A stretch of 64,000 nt of DNA. Origin: Streptomyces sp. NBC_00425. Its GTDB lineage: Bacteria > Actinomycetota > Actinomycetes > Streptomycetales > Streptomycetaceae. Made by a program: the position numbers and the translations under genes. This document shows, piece by piece, positions 1 through 7,652 of the stretch (position 1 is the first letter of the stretch; the number at the start of each line of letters is the position of its first letter). The notes beneath the pieces were generated by a model. It saw only the letters and a program-made list of their open reading frames with translations, had not been told where the DNA came from and made no database searches. Location of the stretch: assembly GCF_036030735.1 (NCBI RefSeq), contig NZ_CP107928.1, forward strand, positions 4,836,001 to 4,900,000. Direction: 5' to 3'.

Positions 1-316
1 GCTCGCGTTTGCCGAGCACCGGCGAGTACACGTGCCGGTAGCCGGCGGCCCGTTCGGTCTCCCGGACGTACTCCTCCAGGGTGTGCCGGACGATCGCCCC
101 GTCCGGCAGCCAGTACGGCAGGCCCGCGCCGATCAGGGGGTCGGTGTCGAACAGGCCGAGTGCGCGGCCGAGACGGCGGTGGTCCCGCTCCTGACCGGGG
201 TCGGGTCCCTCGCCTTCCCCTCCCGGACCGTGGCCGGGGCCAAGGCCGTGACCGGGGTCGAGGCGGTCGTCGGAGGCGTGACAGGCGTGACCGGGGGCGG
301 AGTGGCTGTCGTTCAC
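1..316 (-). CDS. thrS: Threonyl-tRNA synthetase, short form (5' part only)
   Basis: About 105 N-terminal residues are visible; the gene runs off the left edge. After a His/Gly/Asp-rich, probably disordered tail of about 45 residues comes the opening of a ThrRS catalytic domain: a HRRLGRALGLFDTD segment, then GLPYWLPDGAIVRHTLEEYV and AGYRHVYSPVL, matching the class II core that normally follows the editing domain. The enzyme charges tRNA-Thr in the cytoplasm. There is no room for the TGS and editing domains of full-length ThrRS, so this is the truncated second ThrRS that many Streptomyces carry beside a full-length copy. GTG start at 316-314 with an AGGGAG ribosome site. The upstream leader holds a Thr-rich peptide and a hairpin (separate entries). 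Family call from homology to memory; the KMSKS-equivalent part lies outside. Confidence 0.85.
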   Translation of the reverse strand, partial: MNDSHSAPGHACHASDDRLDPGHGLGPGHGPGGEGEGPDPGQERDHRRLGRALGLFDTDPLIGAGLPYWLPDGAIVRHTLEEYVRETERAAGYRHVYSPVLGKRE

Positions 317-362
317 GGGGGGCTCCCTCGCTCGGGGCGGGGCGAGGCGGAACCGGGAACGG

Positions 363-394
363 CGAAGCCCCGGGGCACTCACCCCGGGGCTTCG
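363..394 (-). terminator. Strong hairpin in thrS leader (candidate attenuator terminator)
   Basis: Perfect 13-bp inverted repeat (arm CGAAGCCCCGGGG, 6-nt loop) lying 21 nt after the stop of the Thr-rich leader peptide and 46 nt before the thrS GTG. No U-tract follows, which is usual for Streptomyces terminators. Leader bases 424-431 (CGTCCCGG) can pair with 380-387 (CCGGGGTG) in the hairpin's 5' arm and loop, giving a possible antiterminator. Confidence 0.65.
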
Positions 395-415
395 GACATC
401 CAGTCATGTCATGGA

Positions 416-472
416 TCAGCGCGCCGGGACGTTCTCCGGCGTCGTCGTGCGGGACGGCTGGGCGCGCTTCAT
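416..472 (-). CDS. Thr-codon leader peptide upstream of thrS
   Basis: An 18-codon ORF, MKRAQPSRTTTPENVPAR, starts with ATG at 472-470 behind an AGGGTGG ribosome-site-like sequence and ends TGA at 418-416. It carries three consecutive ACG threonine codons (residues 9-11) and precedes a terminator-like hairpin in the leader of a threonyl-tRNA synthetase gene. The RNA can also fold GCGCGCC (near codons 2-4) onto GGCGCGC (codons 16-18), a candidate protector stem. This is the layout of ribosome-mediated attenuation: stalling at Thr codons when charged tRNA-Thr is scarce would favour read-through into thrS. The ORF and pairings are seen; translation and control are inferred. Confidence 0.6.
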   Translation of the reverse strand: MKRAQPSRTTTPENVPAR

Positions 473-727
473 GCCGGCCACCCTAACGACGGCGAACCAC
501 GGCACGCCATCTCTTTTTCCGCGCCTCCATTCCCCCTTGCCCGCCTCCCGCTGCCCGCGCCTCCCCTTTCCCGCCGTCGCCCACCCGCCCGCACCAACGC
601 CGGTAACCCGTACGGACCGCCGCACTGGTCGCCCCGGTGCACCGGTGCTGACGTGGGAGAAAGCACCTCGGATCGCCCGGCGCCGGCATCGGCCCCGGCG
701 CCCGCGCCCACTCCTGGAGGCACCCCG
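473..727. other. Divergent intergenic region thrS leader / lipoprotein
   Basis: C-rich spacer that must contain the promoters for thrS (leftward) and the lipoprotein gene (rightward). A perfect 12-bp palindrome CCGGTGCACCGG lies at 634-645, a possible operator. No convincing -35/-10 pair was identified. Confidence 0.4.
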
Positions 728-1549
728 ATGACCCGCCGCCCCCTCCTGGCCTCCACGCTCCTGCTCACCGCCGTCACCGCCCTCACCTCCGGCTGCGCCA
801 CCCTCGGCCTGGAGCATCCGCCGACCGCCGCTCCCGCCACCCCCACCGTCGAGCGGTCGTCGGCGAAGCCGTCCGCGCCGCCCGCGTCGGCAGGACTCAC
901 CAAGGCTCAGGCGCAGGCCGCCCTCATCACCGAGCGGGACCTCGGCGCGCCGTGGACCCCGACCCGCGGCGCCGCCACCTGGCGGGACGGGATGCTCAAG
1001 GCGACGGCCTCGCCCGCCGACTGCCAACGGTTCCTCGACGACCTCTACGCCGACGAGCTGCTCGGCGGACCGGCCCGCGCGGTCGTCGCGCTCGACGATC
1101 CCGACTCCGGCGCCCAGCTCCGCTACCAGCTCACCGGCAGCCGCCCGGCGGACGTGGACCGCAGCCTGGCCCGGCTGAGGACGCTGCCGCAGACGTGCGC
1201 CCGGTTCACCGCCGAGGCGGCCGGCGACGCCGTGCTCGACGTGCAGGTATCCGAGCTGCCCCTGCCGGAGGTGGGCGACGTCCGGCAGGGGCTCCGGGTC
1301 ACGCTGACGCGCTGGGCGGGCGCCGGGGAGACCACCCGGGACGACGCCGGACAGGCCCCCGCCGAGAACGCCGGCGGCGACCCGACGGTCCTCACCCTGG
1401 ACGTCGCCGCCGTACGGGCGGGCGAGGACGCCTTCGCCCTCACCAACGGCGGTCTCGACGACGCCCCCAACGCCGCGACCCAGGCGGCCGTGCAACTGGG
1501 CGTGCGCCGGCTGGCGGATGTCAGGAAGCAGGGGAGGGCGCAGATCTGA
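728..1549 (+). CDS. Secreted lipoprotein, unknown function
   Basis: 273-residue protein with a classic lipoprotein signal: MTRRP basic start, hydrophobic stretch, and lipobox LTSGC with the lipidated Cys at residue 23. It should be anchored on the outer face of the membrane. A low-complexity Pro/Ala/Ser linker (about residues 33-55) precedes a globular domain. No known domain was recognised. The domain has two cysteines (ADCQRF, PQTCARF) that may form a disulfide, like the LpqN/PknH-sensor type lipoproteins of actinobacteria, but that resemblance is weak. Start chosen at ATG 728 because GGAGG sits 7 bases upstream; frame stays open further 5' without a better start. Confidence 0.75.
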   Translation: MTRRPLLASTLLLTAVTALTSGCATLGLEHPPTAAPATPTVERSSAKPSAPPASAGLTKAQAQAALITERDLGAPWTPTRGAATWRDGMLKATASPADCQRFLDDLYADELLGGPARAVVALDDPDSGAQLRYQLTGSRPADVDRSLARLRTLPQTCARFTAEAAGDAVLDVQVSELPLPEVGDVRQGLRVTLTRWAGAGETTRDDAGQAPAENAGGDPTVLTLDVAAVRAGEDAFALTNGGLDDAPNAATQAAVQLGVRRLADVRKQGRAQI

Positions 1550-1593
1550 GCAACCGGGGTCACCGCCGGGGACGCTCCGCGGCGGTGGCCCCC

Positions 1594-2316
1594 TCAGAAG
1601 TCCGGGTCGTCGAACCGCGTGCGGTGCGCGACCACGTCGTGCGCGAGTTCCAGCACCGTGCGGTCCCCCGCGAAGGCGTGTCCCCGCAGGAGCGCCAGCG
1701 CCTCGTCCGCGGTGACCCCGAGCTGGGCCATCAGCATGCCGACGGCCCGGTACACCTCGCCGTGGTCGGTGGCCAGCGGGCTGAGCCAGAGACCGGCGCC
1801 GTCCCGGCCGTCCTGCTCGTCCCGGGGCAGCGTCAGCAGCGCCGCCGTCACGACGTCGGCCACCACTCGCGCGGTGTGCACGTCCTCGACGGTGAGCTCG
1901 CCGGGGACGTCACGGTAGAGGTCGAGGGTGCCCACGCACACCGCGCGGTCGCCCAACGGCAGCGCGTACACCGACCGGACCCCGGCGGCCGCCGCCTGCT
2001 GCGCGAACACCGGCCAGCGTCCGGCGTCCCGGCTCGACGTCAGGTCGGGGGCGACGACCACGGCGCCGGTCTCGGCGGCCTCCAGACCGGGCCCGTCCCC
2101 CAGCGTGACCTCCATCTCCAGCACGTAGGCCGCGCCCTCCCCGCTCGCTCCCAGCGGCACGGGCATCCCCACGCCGCGCAGCGACACGCTCGCACCGCTC
2201 ACCGGCAGCAGCTTCAGCACGGCGTCGCACAGCCGCTGCGGCACGTCCTGGGCGACGGCGTCGACCGTCTCCCGGGCGATGACGTCGGCGATCCGGTCCC
2301 GCTCCCGGTCGGTCAC
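1594..2316 (-). CDS. GAF-ANTAR domain regulator
   Basis: About 240 residues. Residues about 25-165 form a GAF-type sensor fold (GVRSVYALPLGDRAVCVGTLDLY is the recognisable core). Residues about 185-235 are an ANTAR RNA-binding domain (YRAVGMLMAQLGVTADEAL, then LRGHAF and LELAHDVV). ANTAR proteins bind paired hexaloop hairpins in nascent RNA and act as antiterminators; the GAF part presumably senses a ligand or redox state. Start placed at GTG 2316: GGAGG at 2329-2325 lies 8 bases upstream. An in-frame GTG at 2325 overlaps that ribosome site and is unlikely. Its RNA targets cannot be deduced here. Confidence 0.85.
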   Translation of the reverse strand: MTDRERDRIADVIARETVDAVAQDVPQRLCDAVLKLLPVSGASVSLRGVGMPVPLGASGEGAAYVLEMEVTLGDGPGLEAAETGAVVVAPDLTSSRDAGRWPVFAQQAAAAGVRSVYALPLGDRAVCVGTLDLYRDVPGELTVEDVHTARVVADVVTAALLTLPRDEQDGRDGAGLWLSPLATDHGEVYRAVGMLMAQLGVTADEALALLRGHAFAGDRTVLELAHDVVAHRTRFDDPDF

Positions 2317-2539
2317 GGCCGTCACCTCCGTCCGCAGGTCCGCCCGGCCGTCCGCCCGACGTGCGCTCCGTCCGCCGAGTACCCAGGACCCACCGCGAAA
2401 ACCGGCGCCACAACGGCTCCCACAGCGGATCTCGCAGCGAGTGCCACAGCGGGTCTCTCAGCAGGTGTCACGGCGATGGTCGGCGGGAGGCCCCGGGGCA
2501 CCCGGGCGGGGGAGTCACCGAGGTGACTGCGCCGGAGAG

Positions 2540-3928
2540 CTACAAGGGCGGCTGCGCCGGGGCGGGGCCCAGCGTCGTCGTCCCGGGCGCCGTGCGGTGG
2601 CCGAGGCCCGTGCGGTACGCGTCGAGCGCCGCCTCCACCCGCCCCGTACGCCGCAGCAGGTCTCCCAGCATCCGGCACAGGTCGGCGAGGTCCCCGGCCG
2701 CGCCCGCACGCTCCAGCAGACTGAGCGCACGCACATAGTGCTCCTCGGCCGCCTCCGTGTCGCGGGCGTCCTCGGCGATGATGCCGAGGAGACGGTGGGC
2801 GCCCGCCGCGTGCACGGCGCCACGCTCGGGGGACAGGTCACCGAGCACCTCCCGCAGCAGCGCGGCGGCCTCCTCCGACCTGCCGCGCCGGTGCAGCACG
2901 TCGGCCAGCTCCACGGCCACCTGACTGCTGTAGAGGGCGGCGCGCTGAGCCGAGAGCATGGCCTGAGCCTGCCTCAACTCGTCCTCGGCACGCCCCAGTT
3001 CACCGTTCTGGGCGTAGACGTAACCGCGCATCCAGTGACAGTTGGCGAGTTCGGTGCGCAGCTGGAGCTGACGGTACAGCTCGGCGGCCTTCGCGAGCGA
3101 GGCGTCGGCCTCCGCGAGACGCCCCTCGGCGAGCAGCGTGCGGGCCACCGAGCGGTGCATCCGGGCGACCAGTGCGGGGTCGGCGACCTGCGGCGCGAGC
3201 GCCAGGGCGAACTCGGCCGCCTGCGCCGCACGAGCCGCCGCGCCCATGTCCATGTACGGGCCGATGACCGACGCGTAGAGGAGCAGGAGCGCGTCCGGGT
3301 CGTGCAGTCCGCCCCGGTTGAGCTCGTCGAGGGTGGACTCCAACAGGTAGACGGCATAGCGCAGTTCGCCGGCCAGGTAGTGGGCGACGGCGCGGCCGCG
3401 CAGGGCGGGGACGCGCGCGGTCAGCGGGGCGTCGGCGAGACGGCTCTCGGCCCGCTCGAAGAAGTCGCGGGCCGCGTCCAGGTCCCCGGTGTCGATCCCG
3501 CACTCGCCGAGCCCGAGCAGCGCGGTGGCCTGTTCCTCGTCCAGCACGTGCTGCTCCGCCTCGGCCAGCAGCGCGCGGTACTGCCGTGCCGCCTCCTCGG
3601 CTTCCCCGGTGGCCAGCGCGCGCTGGGCCTCGGTGAGCCGCAGCCGCAGATCGGTGACGAGACGTGCGGGCCGGCCGGTCGCCAGTTCCTCGAAGTCGAC
3701 GCCGAGCCGCTCGGCGAGGTGTCTGAGAGCCTCGTCCGAGGGCCGCACCCGGCCTGCCTCCAGCGTGGAGACGTAGGCAGGGGTGTAGGTCGGCTCGGCC
3801 AGCTGGCGCTGGGTCAGTCCCCGCTCGACGCGCAACCGCTGCACCCGGCGTCCGACGACCTCCGGCTCGTCCCGCTCCACCACTCCCGGATCCCCCAACC
3901 GCCCTTGCAGCTCTTGCCGTTGGAGCAT
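2540..3928 (-). CDS. XRE-family regulator with TPR domain
   Basis: 462-residue protein. Residues about 26-80 form a Cro/C1-type helix-turn-helix (VGRRVQRLRVERGLTQRQLA, then YVSTLEAGRVRPSDEAL). The rest is a long array of alpha-helical TPR-like repeats (for example ARQYRALLAEAEQHV, AAELYRQLQLRTELANCHW, AEEHYVRALSLLERAG). This is the architecture of RRNPP-type peptide-binding regulators and of actinobacterial NsdA-like proteins. ATG start at 3928. The gene faces a small gene for an exported peptide across an 86-bp spacer holding GTTAA-type inverted repeats, suggesting a regulator-peptide pair and autoregulation (inference). Confidence 0.85.
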   Translation of the reverse strand: MLQRQELQGRLGDPGVVERDEPEVVGRRVQRLRVERGLTQRQLAEPTYTPAYVSTLEAGRVRPSDEALRHLAERLGVDFEELATGRPARLVTDLRLRLTEAQRALATGEAEEAARQYRALLAEAEQHVLDEEQATALLGLGECGIDTGDLDAARDFFERAESRLADAPLTARVPALRGRAVAHYLAGELRYAVYLLESTLDELNRGGLHDPDALLLLYASVIGPYMDMGAAARAAQAAEFALALAPQVADPALVARMHRSVARTLLAEGRLAEADASLAKAAELYRQLQLRTELANCHWMRGYVYAQNGELGRAEDELRQAQAMLSAQRAALYSSQVAVELADVLHRRGRSEEAAALLREVLGDLSPERGAVHAAGAHRLLGIIAEDARDTEAAEEHYVRALSLLERAGAAGDLADLCRMLGDLLRRTGRVEAALDAYRTGLGHRTAPGTTTLGPAPAQPPL

Positions 3929-3940
3929 CCCAGCCCCTAG

Positions 3941-3968
3941 GTTAAACAGTGAGTTAAGCACGCTTAAC
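3941..3968. promoter_or_regulatory. Candidate operator between XRE-TPR gene and small peptide gene
   Basis: An AT-rich island in a GC-rich genome. It holds the inverted repeat GTTAAG-CACG-CTTAAC (3953-3968) preceded 12 bp upstream by GTTAAAC (3941-3947). Helically spaced GTTAA half-sites in the only shared spacer make it the likely binding site of the adjacent XRE regulator. No footprint evidence. Confidence 0.5.
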
Positions 3969-4014
3969 CGCTTGCTGACGCGAGTATCGCAGTCGCCGAC
4001 GTTGCGAGGTAGCC

Positions 4015-4197
4015 GTGTCCGGAAACCCCTCCGCGCACCCTTCGGCACGCCCCTCCGCGCCCTATGCGAGAGCCCTTGCGGCGGCACTCCTGACGGTCAC
4101 GGCCCTGGTCGCCGCCGCCAACGCGGGCCCGACCGCCACCACCGACACGGCTCCGCCCTCGCCGACGGCCCAACAGGACGCGGCCGGCCACCGCTGA
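4015..4197 (+). CDS. Small exported peptide, partner of XRE-TPR regulator?
   Basis: 60 residues starting at GTG 4015 with GAGGT 5 bases upstream. Residues about 19-37 (ARALAAALLTVTALVAAANA) form a signal-peptide-like hydrophobic helix after a short N-terminal region with few charges, followed by a 23-residue hydrophilic tail rich in Pro/Thr/Ala (GPTATTDTAPPSPTAQQDAA) ending HR. There is no cysteine. It is divergent from the XRE-TPR gene. The pairing of a TPR regulator with a tiny exported pro-peptide resembles Rap-Phr or PlcR-PapR. That function is inference; it could equally be a neutral secreted peptide. Confidence 0.55.
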   Translation: MSGNPSAHPSARPSAPYARALAAALLTVTALVAAANAGPTATTDTAPPSPTAQQDAAGHR

Positions 4198-4248
4198 CAC
4201 CGAAAGCCGGGCGACGCCGCGGGCGGCGGCGGGCGGAAGCCGGACGAG

Positions 4249-4320
4249 AGCCGGACGCCGGCCAGGCGGGAGCCGGACGCCGGCCAGGCGGGAGCCGGAC
4301 GCCGGCCAGGCGGGAGCCGG
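4249..4320. repeat. 22-bp tandem repeat (3 copies plus 6 bp)
   Basis: Three exact 22-bp units (AGCCGGACGCCGGCCAGGCGGG) at 4249-4270, 4271-4292 and 4293-4314, then a partial AGCCGG. Each unit contains a GCCGG-ACG-CCGGC mini-hairpin, so the transcript would form three tandem hairpins between two convergent genes. It may serve as a composite terminator. Confidence 0.85.
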
Positions 4321-4322
4321 GC

Positions 4323-6221
4323 TCAGCCCCGGGTCGTCTGCAGCTGCCGCAACTGCTGCCGGACGTGGTCCAGCGCGCCCTCGCGCCGACCCGGCACCCG
4401 GGCCCGCAACTCCGCGATCGCCTGCCCCAGCGCCCGGGCCCGCGTCACGTCGGGGATCCGCCCCCACTGGTGGTGCGCCCGGTCGGCCGCCGCCTCCACG
4501 GCGGGCGCGTCGACCGGCTGCCCGGCCTCCAGCCGGGCGAAGGCGACCGTCATCCAGGTGCGGCAGCTGCGCTCGGCGTCCCCCGCGAACATCGCCAGGT
4601 CCGCCCGCACCTCGGACCAGTGCAAGGCGTCCTCGGACCCCGGCCCGTACGACGCGGCCGCGGCCTGCTCAAGCCCTGCGGCGAGAACGTCGGCGTCGGC
4701 GTGGCGTCCGGACCGGACGGCGGTGGAGATGGCCTCGTGCGGATCGAGGTCACGCCTCTCCCGCCCACCCCGGGACACCCCGTCCCAGGCCGCCGCCGGC
4801 CCGGGCACCCGGGGCCGCACGCCGACGGGGACGGGGTCCCCGTCCTGCATGGCGGTGGCGGGAGGTGCGGCAGGGGTGGCGGCGGGAGGCGCGGCCGGAG
4901 CCGCGGAGGCGATCGGGACCGGGGCGGCGGCCGACTCCGCGGGCGCGACCGGCACCGCCGGGGCTGCGGGCCCGACGAAGGCGGGAACGGACGAGGAAGG
5001 GGCCGACGCCGCAGGCGCGGCAGGCCCGGCAGAGGCCGAGGCGGCCGGCACCGCCGGGGCTGCGGGCCCGACGAAGGCGGAGGCGGCCCCGGCCGCGGAA
5101 GCGGCGGGCACGACCGCGTCGGCCGGCCTGCCGTAGACGGACACGACCGGCGCGGCAGGGCCGACGGGCAGACCCGGGGCGCCGGGCACGACCGTGTCGA
5201 CCGGCACGACGGGGCCGTTCGGGACGAGCGGGCCGTTCGGGACGAGCGGGCCGTTCGGGACGACGACGGCAGCGGGCACGTGAGAGCCGACGGATATGAC
5301 GGAAGCGGCCGGTACGACAGGCGGGACGGGCGCGACGGAACCGCCAAGAACGACAGGCGCGCCGGGAACGACGGAACCGTCAGGTACGCCGGGGCCCGCG
5401 GGGGATCGGGAAGCGTCAGGTACGCCGGGGCCCGCGGGGGCTCCTGTGATTGCCGGGACTGCGGCCGTGGTCGGCGGTGCGACGGAGAACGCGGGCGGGG
5501 CGGGAACGCCGGCGACCGCGGGGACCGCCGCGGCCGGCGGCGCCACGGCGGACGTGGGCCGGACCGGGGCGAGCGGGGCGGCGACCTGCGCGGCTGAGCC
5601 GGAGAGCACCAGGTCGCCGACCTCACCGTCCCCGGCGATCCGGGTCAGCGCCGCCTGGTGCAGCCGCTCGACCGCCGGACGGCCCCCGCTGCGCAGTATC
5701 GTCGCGACCGCCTTCATGTACGTCGGCACGGCGACCTCCCGCCGGCCCGGCGGCGGCGCGATCCGCCCGTAGACGGCGGTCGCGGGCCCGCAGTCCAGCG
5801 GGTTGCCGCGCAGCCACTGCCAGGTCTCCGGGTCCGCGCGCAGATCGAGCACGGCCGTCGTGGTCCCGGCCGCCCGCAGCCGCAGCTCCTCCCGGAACCA
5901 ATGCCAGGGGAAGCCCGTGTAGCGCACGGTGGAGGGCGTCGTCCGGGCGAGCGCCAGGTGCGGCAGTCGCTGCCGCCGGTCGAGTTGCAGCTGCCCCGTG
6001 ACGAACAGGGTCAGCGGGCCGGGCGCGGTCGCGGCGGCCCGCAGCCGGGTGAGCACGGCCTGCGGCTCCAGCGGATCGGCGAGCTCGACGACGTTCGCGG
6101 TGTCGGCGCCGGCCAGTACGGGAGGCGGCACGGCCGCCAGCACGGGGAGCACGGACGCCGCGTCGACCAGACACCCCTTGCCCCTGGGCGAGGCCGCGAG
6201 CAGCAGCACGGTTCCGGGCAT
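4323..6221 (-). CDS. Large Pro/Val/Ala-rich protein, unknown function
   Basis: 632 residues from ATG 6221 (GGGAGGGG upstream). Residues 1-210 form a compact domain (MPGTVLLLAASPRGKG, then LTLFVTGQLQLDRR, YTGFPWHWFREELRLRA, GRREVAVPTYMKAVATILRSG) without a recognised family. Residues about 230-470 are low complexity, Pro/Val/Ala-rich, with tandem VPNGPL units and SPAGPGVPD repeats; the coding DNA carries the matching direct repeats near 5214-5266 and 5390-5445. The C-terminal about 150 residues (LDPHEAISTAVRSGRHADAD onward) look helical and TPR-like. No signal peptide or membrane segment. It could be a scaffold with an ordered head and tail, but no function can be assigned. Confidence 0.75.
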   Translation of the reverse strand: MPGTVLLLAASPRGKGCLVDAASVLPVLAAVPPPVLAGADTANVVELADPLEPQAVLTRLRAAATAPGPLTLFVTGQLQLDRRQRLPHLALARTTPSTVRYTGFPWHWFREELRLRAAGTTTAVLDLRADPETWQWLRGNPLDCGPATAVYGRIAPPPGRREVAVPTYMKAVATILRSGGRPAVERLHQAALTRIAGDGEVGDLVLSGSAAQVAAPLAPVRPTSAVAPPAAAVPAVAGVPAPPAFSVAPPTTAAVPAITGAPAGPGVPDASRSPAGPGVPDGSVVPGAPVVLGGSVAPVPPVVPAASVISVGSHVPAAVVVPNGPLVPNGPLVPNGPVVPVDTVVPGAPGLPVGPAAPVVSVYGRPADAVVPAASAAGAASAFVGPAAPAVPAASASAGPAAPAASAPSSSVPAFVGPAAPAVPVAPAESAAAPVPIASAAPAAPPAATPAAPPATAMQDGDPVPVGVRPRVPGPAAAWDGVSRGGRERRDLDPHEAISTAVRSGRHADADVLAAGLEQAAAASYGPGSEDALHWSEVRADLAMFAGDAERSCRTWMTVAFARLEAGQPVDAPAVEAAADRAHHQWGRIPDVTRARALGQAIAELRARVPGRREGALDHVRQQLRQLQTTRG

Positions 6222-6462
6222 GGTCCCCTCCCGCATGTCCCCTCCCCTGTCGATCACGTACCTCAGCACCGTAACCGCTGCTGCTGCAAAGGGGAGCCTC
6301 AGGACTGCAAACCTCCCCTTACGGGGCCTTCGTCGCCCTTCGCGGACCGCGGACCGGGCGCGCCGTCGCCGGACTTCCGCACGCAATCCGCGCATCCGAC
6401 TTGCCACCGCCCCCGCCCAGGTGTGCCCTGGAAGGCAGGGGCGAGGAGAGAGGAGTCCTCTC

Positions 6463-6909
6463 ATGGCTCATGCGGCACCCGCGTCAGGCGTACGGACCCG
6501 GTCGGCACCGACCCGTACCCCCGACGTCTTCAGCGAACGGACCCACCGGGCCGCGGAGTGGACGACAGCCGTGGGGCTGGGCCTCGTCTACGGCTACTGG
6601 GTCGCGGCCAACAACCGCGCCGGAGGCCCCATCACCGGCTGGAACCTGCTGCTCGGCTTCGTGAGCGCGTTCGCGTTCGCGGTGCTCTGGCTGGGCGTGC
6701 ACGCCGTCGCCCCGCGGCTGCGGCGCGAACTGCACGCCGGGCTGTGGGCGATGTTCGCAGGCTGCGCCTTCGGCTTCATGTACAGCGAGACCGGCGCGAG
6801 CGTGCTGCGGTCGACCGGCTGGGCGCTGGCGGTCGCGGCGTCCACCTTCGCGGCGCTGTTCTTCCGCTTCTACGCGCGTGAGGACGCGGACGGAAACCGC
6901 ATCCGCTAG
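6463..6909 (+). CDS. Small integral membrane protein
   Basis: 148 residues starting at ATG 6463 with an AGAGAGGAG ribosome site. A 30-residue polar N-terminus is followed by about four hydrophobic helices: TTAVGLGLVYGYWVAA, WNLLLGFVSAFAFAVLWLGV, LWAMFAGCAFGFMYS and STGWALAVAASTFAALFF. The C-terminus is charged (YAREDADGNRIR). Probably a cytoplasmic-membrane protein of unknown role, conserved in streptomycetes as far as I recall. A strong bidirectional terminator follows 22 bases after the stop. Confidence 0.7.
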   Translation: MAHAAPASGVRTRSAPTRTPDVFSERTHRAAEWTTAVGLGLVYGYWVAANNRAGGPITGWNLLLGFVSAFAFAVLWLGVHAVAPRLRRELHAGLWAMFAGCAFGFMYSETGASVLRSTGWALAVAASTFAALFFRFYAREDADGNRIR

Positions 6910-6931
6910 GCCCCAGGAGGGACGCATCCGC

Positions 6932-6967
6932 ACCCGGGCCCCGGCGGTGTTCCGCCGGGGCCCGGGT
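6932..6967. terminator. Bidirectional terminator
   Basis: Perfect 16-bp stem (ACCCGGGCCCCGGCGG with its complement) and 4-nt loop, followed by CTTCCCTC. It lies between two converging genes and probably serves both. Confidence 0.85.
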
Positions 6968-6985
6968 CTTCCCTCATCCCTCCAC

Positions 6986-7519
6986 TCACCGGCCGGCCGG
7001 AACCCACTCCCAGCCGTCCGACGAGGCTTCTGACGTCCCGGAGACGCTGAAGCTCCAGGTGCCGGAGAAGCTGAACGACCCGGAGCCCGACGCGGCGAAC
7101 GAGCTGTCGGTGAACGGGTCGTTCCAGTTCGTCCAGTCGCCGTCCTTCCACCGCGGGCACGGGTCGGCGCAGGCGGGCACGTGTGCGCGGCCGACGTCCA
7201 CGAAGGCGGCGCTCGCCCAGCCCTGGGCGCCGTAGAGCCAGTACCAGTCCGGGTTGCCGTTCACGCTCTGCCCCTTGACCATGCACTGCACCAGGTCATG
7301 GCTGCCGGGCGCGAGCGCCGCCACGACCGGCGCGTGGGTCGTGGGTTGCTGTCGCACGTTCAGCTCGGTGCGGGAGACGACGGTGCCCCGGACCGGATCG
7401 TCGCCGCCGTTGCCGGTGGACGGGGCGGGCGCGGCGGTGGCGCCGCTCGCCGCGACGGCCAGGGAGCCGCCGGCGAGCAGGGCCGCGGCCAGGGTCCGCA
7501 GGGCCACAGTGGTGCGCAT
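6986..7519 (-). CDS. Secreted SH3b-domain protein
   Basis: 177 residues, ATG 7519 with AAGGAGG 8 bases upstream. A Sec signal peptide (residues 1-29, ending ATAA) is followed by a bacterial SH3 domain at about residues 44-108 (VSRTELNVRQQPTTHAPVVA, DWYWLYGAQGWASAAFVDV). Three cysteines follow around the domain end (VQCMV, VPACADPCPRW). The tail is Ser/Gly/Phe-rich (SGSGSFSFSGTWSFSVSG) and Trp-rich (WKDGDWTNWNDP), possibly a beta-structured wall or carbohydrate-contacting element. SH3b domains in exported proteins usually bind peptidoglycan. No catalytic domain, so a wall-binding or structural role is inferred. Confidence 0.75.
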   Translation of the reverse strand: MRTTVALRTLAAALLAGGSLAVAASGATAAPAPSTGNGGDDPVRGTVVSRTELNVRQQPTTHAPVVAALAPGSHDLVQCMVKGQSVNGNPDWYWLYGAQGWASAAFVDVGRAHVPACADPCPRWKDGDWTNWNDPFTDSSFAASGSGSFSFSGTWSFSVSGTSEASSDGWEWVPAGR

Positions 7520-7652
7520 GATCGGCCTCCTTCTCCCCAGAACCAGGAAACACCCGTTCGGGGGAACCCTCCACCGGAGGGCGTGACCGGGACGCCACCC
7601 GTACGGCCGTCATGGGCTCGCGCTCCCCGCCCCGGGCCCGTTGCCTGGAGAC

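Noticed and set aside
2326..2539. Degenerate CACAGCGG/GCAGCGAG repeats as regulatory elements
   Set aside because: Too irregular to define a unit; likely low-complexity spacer.
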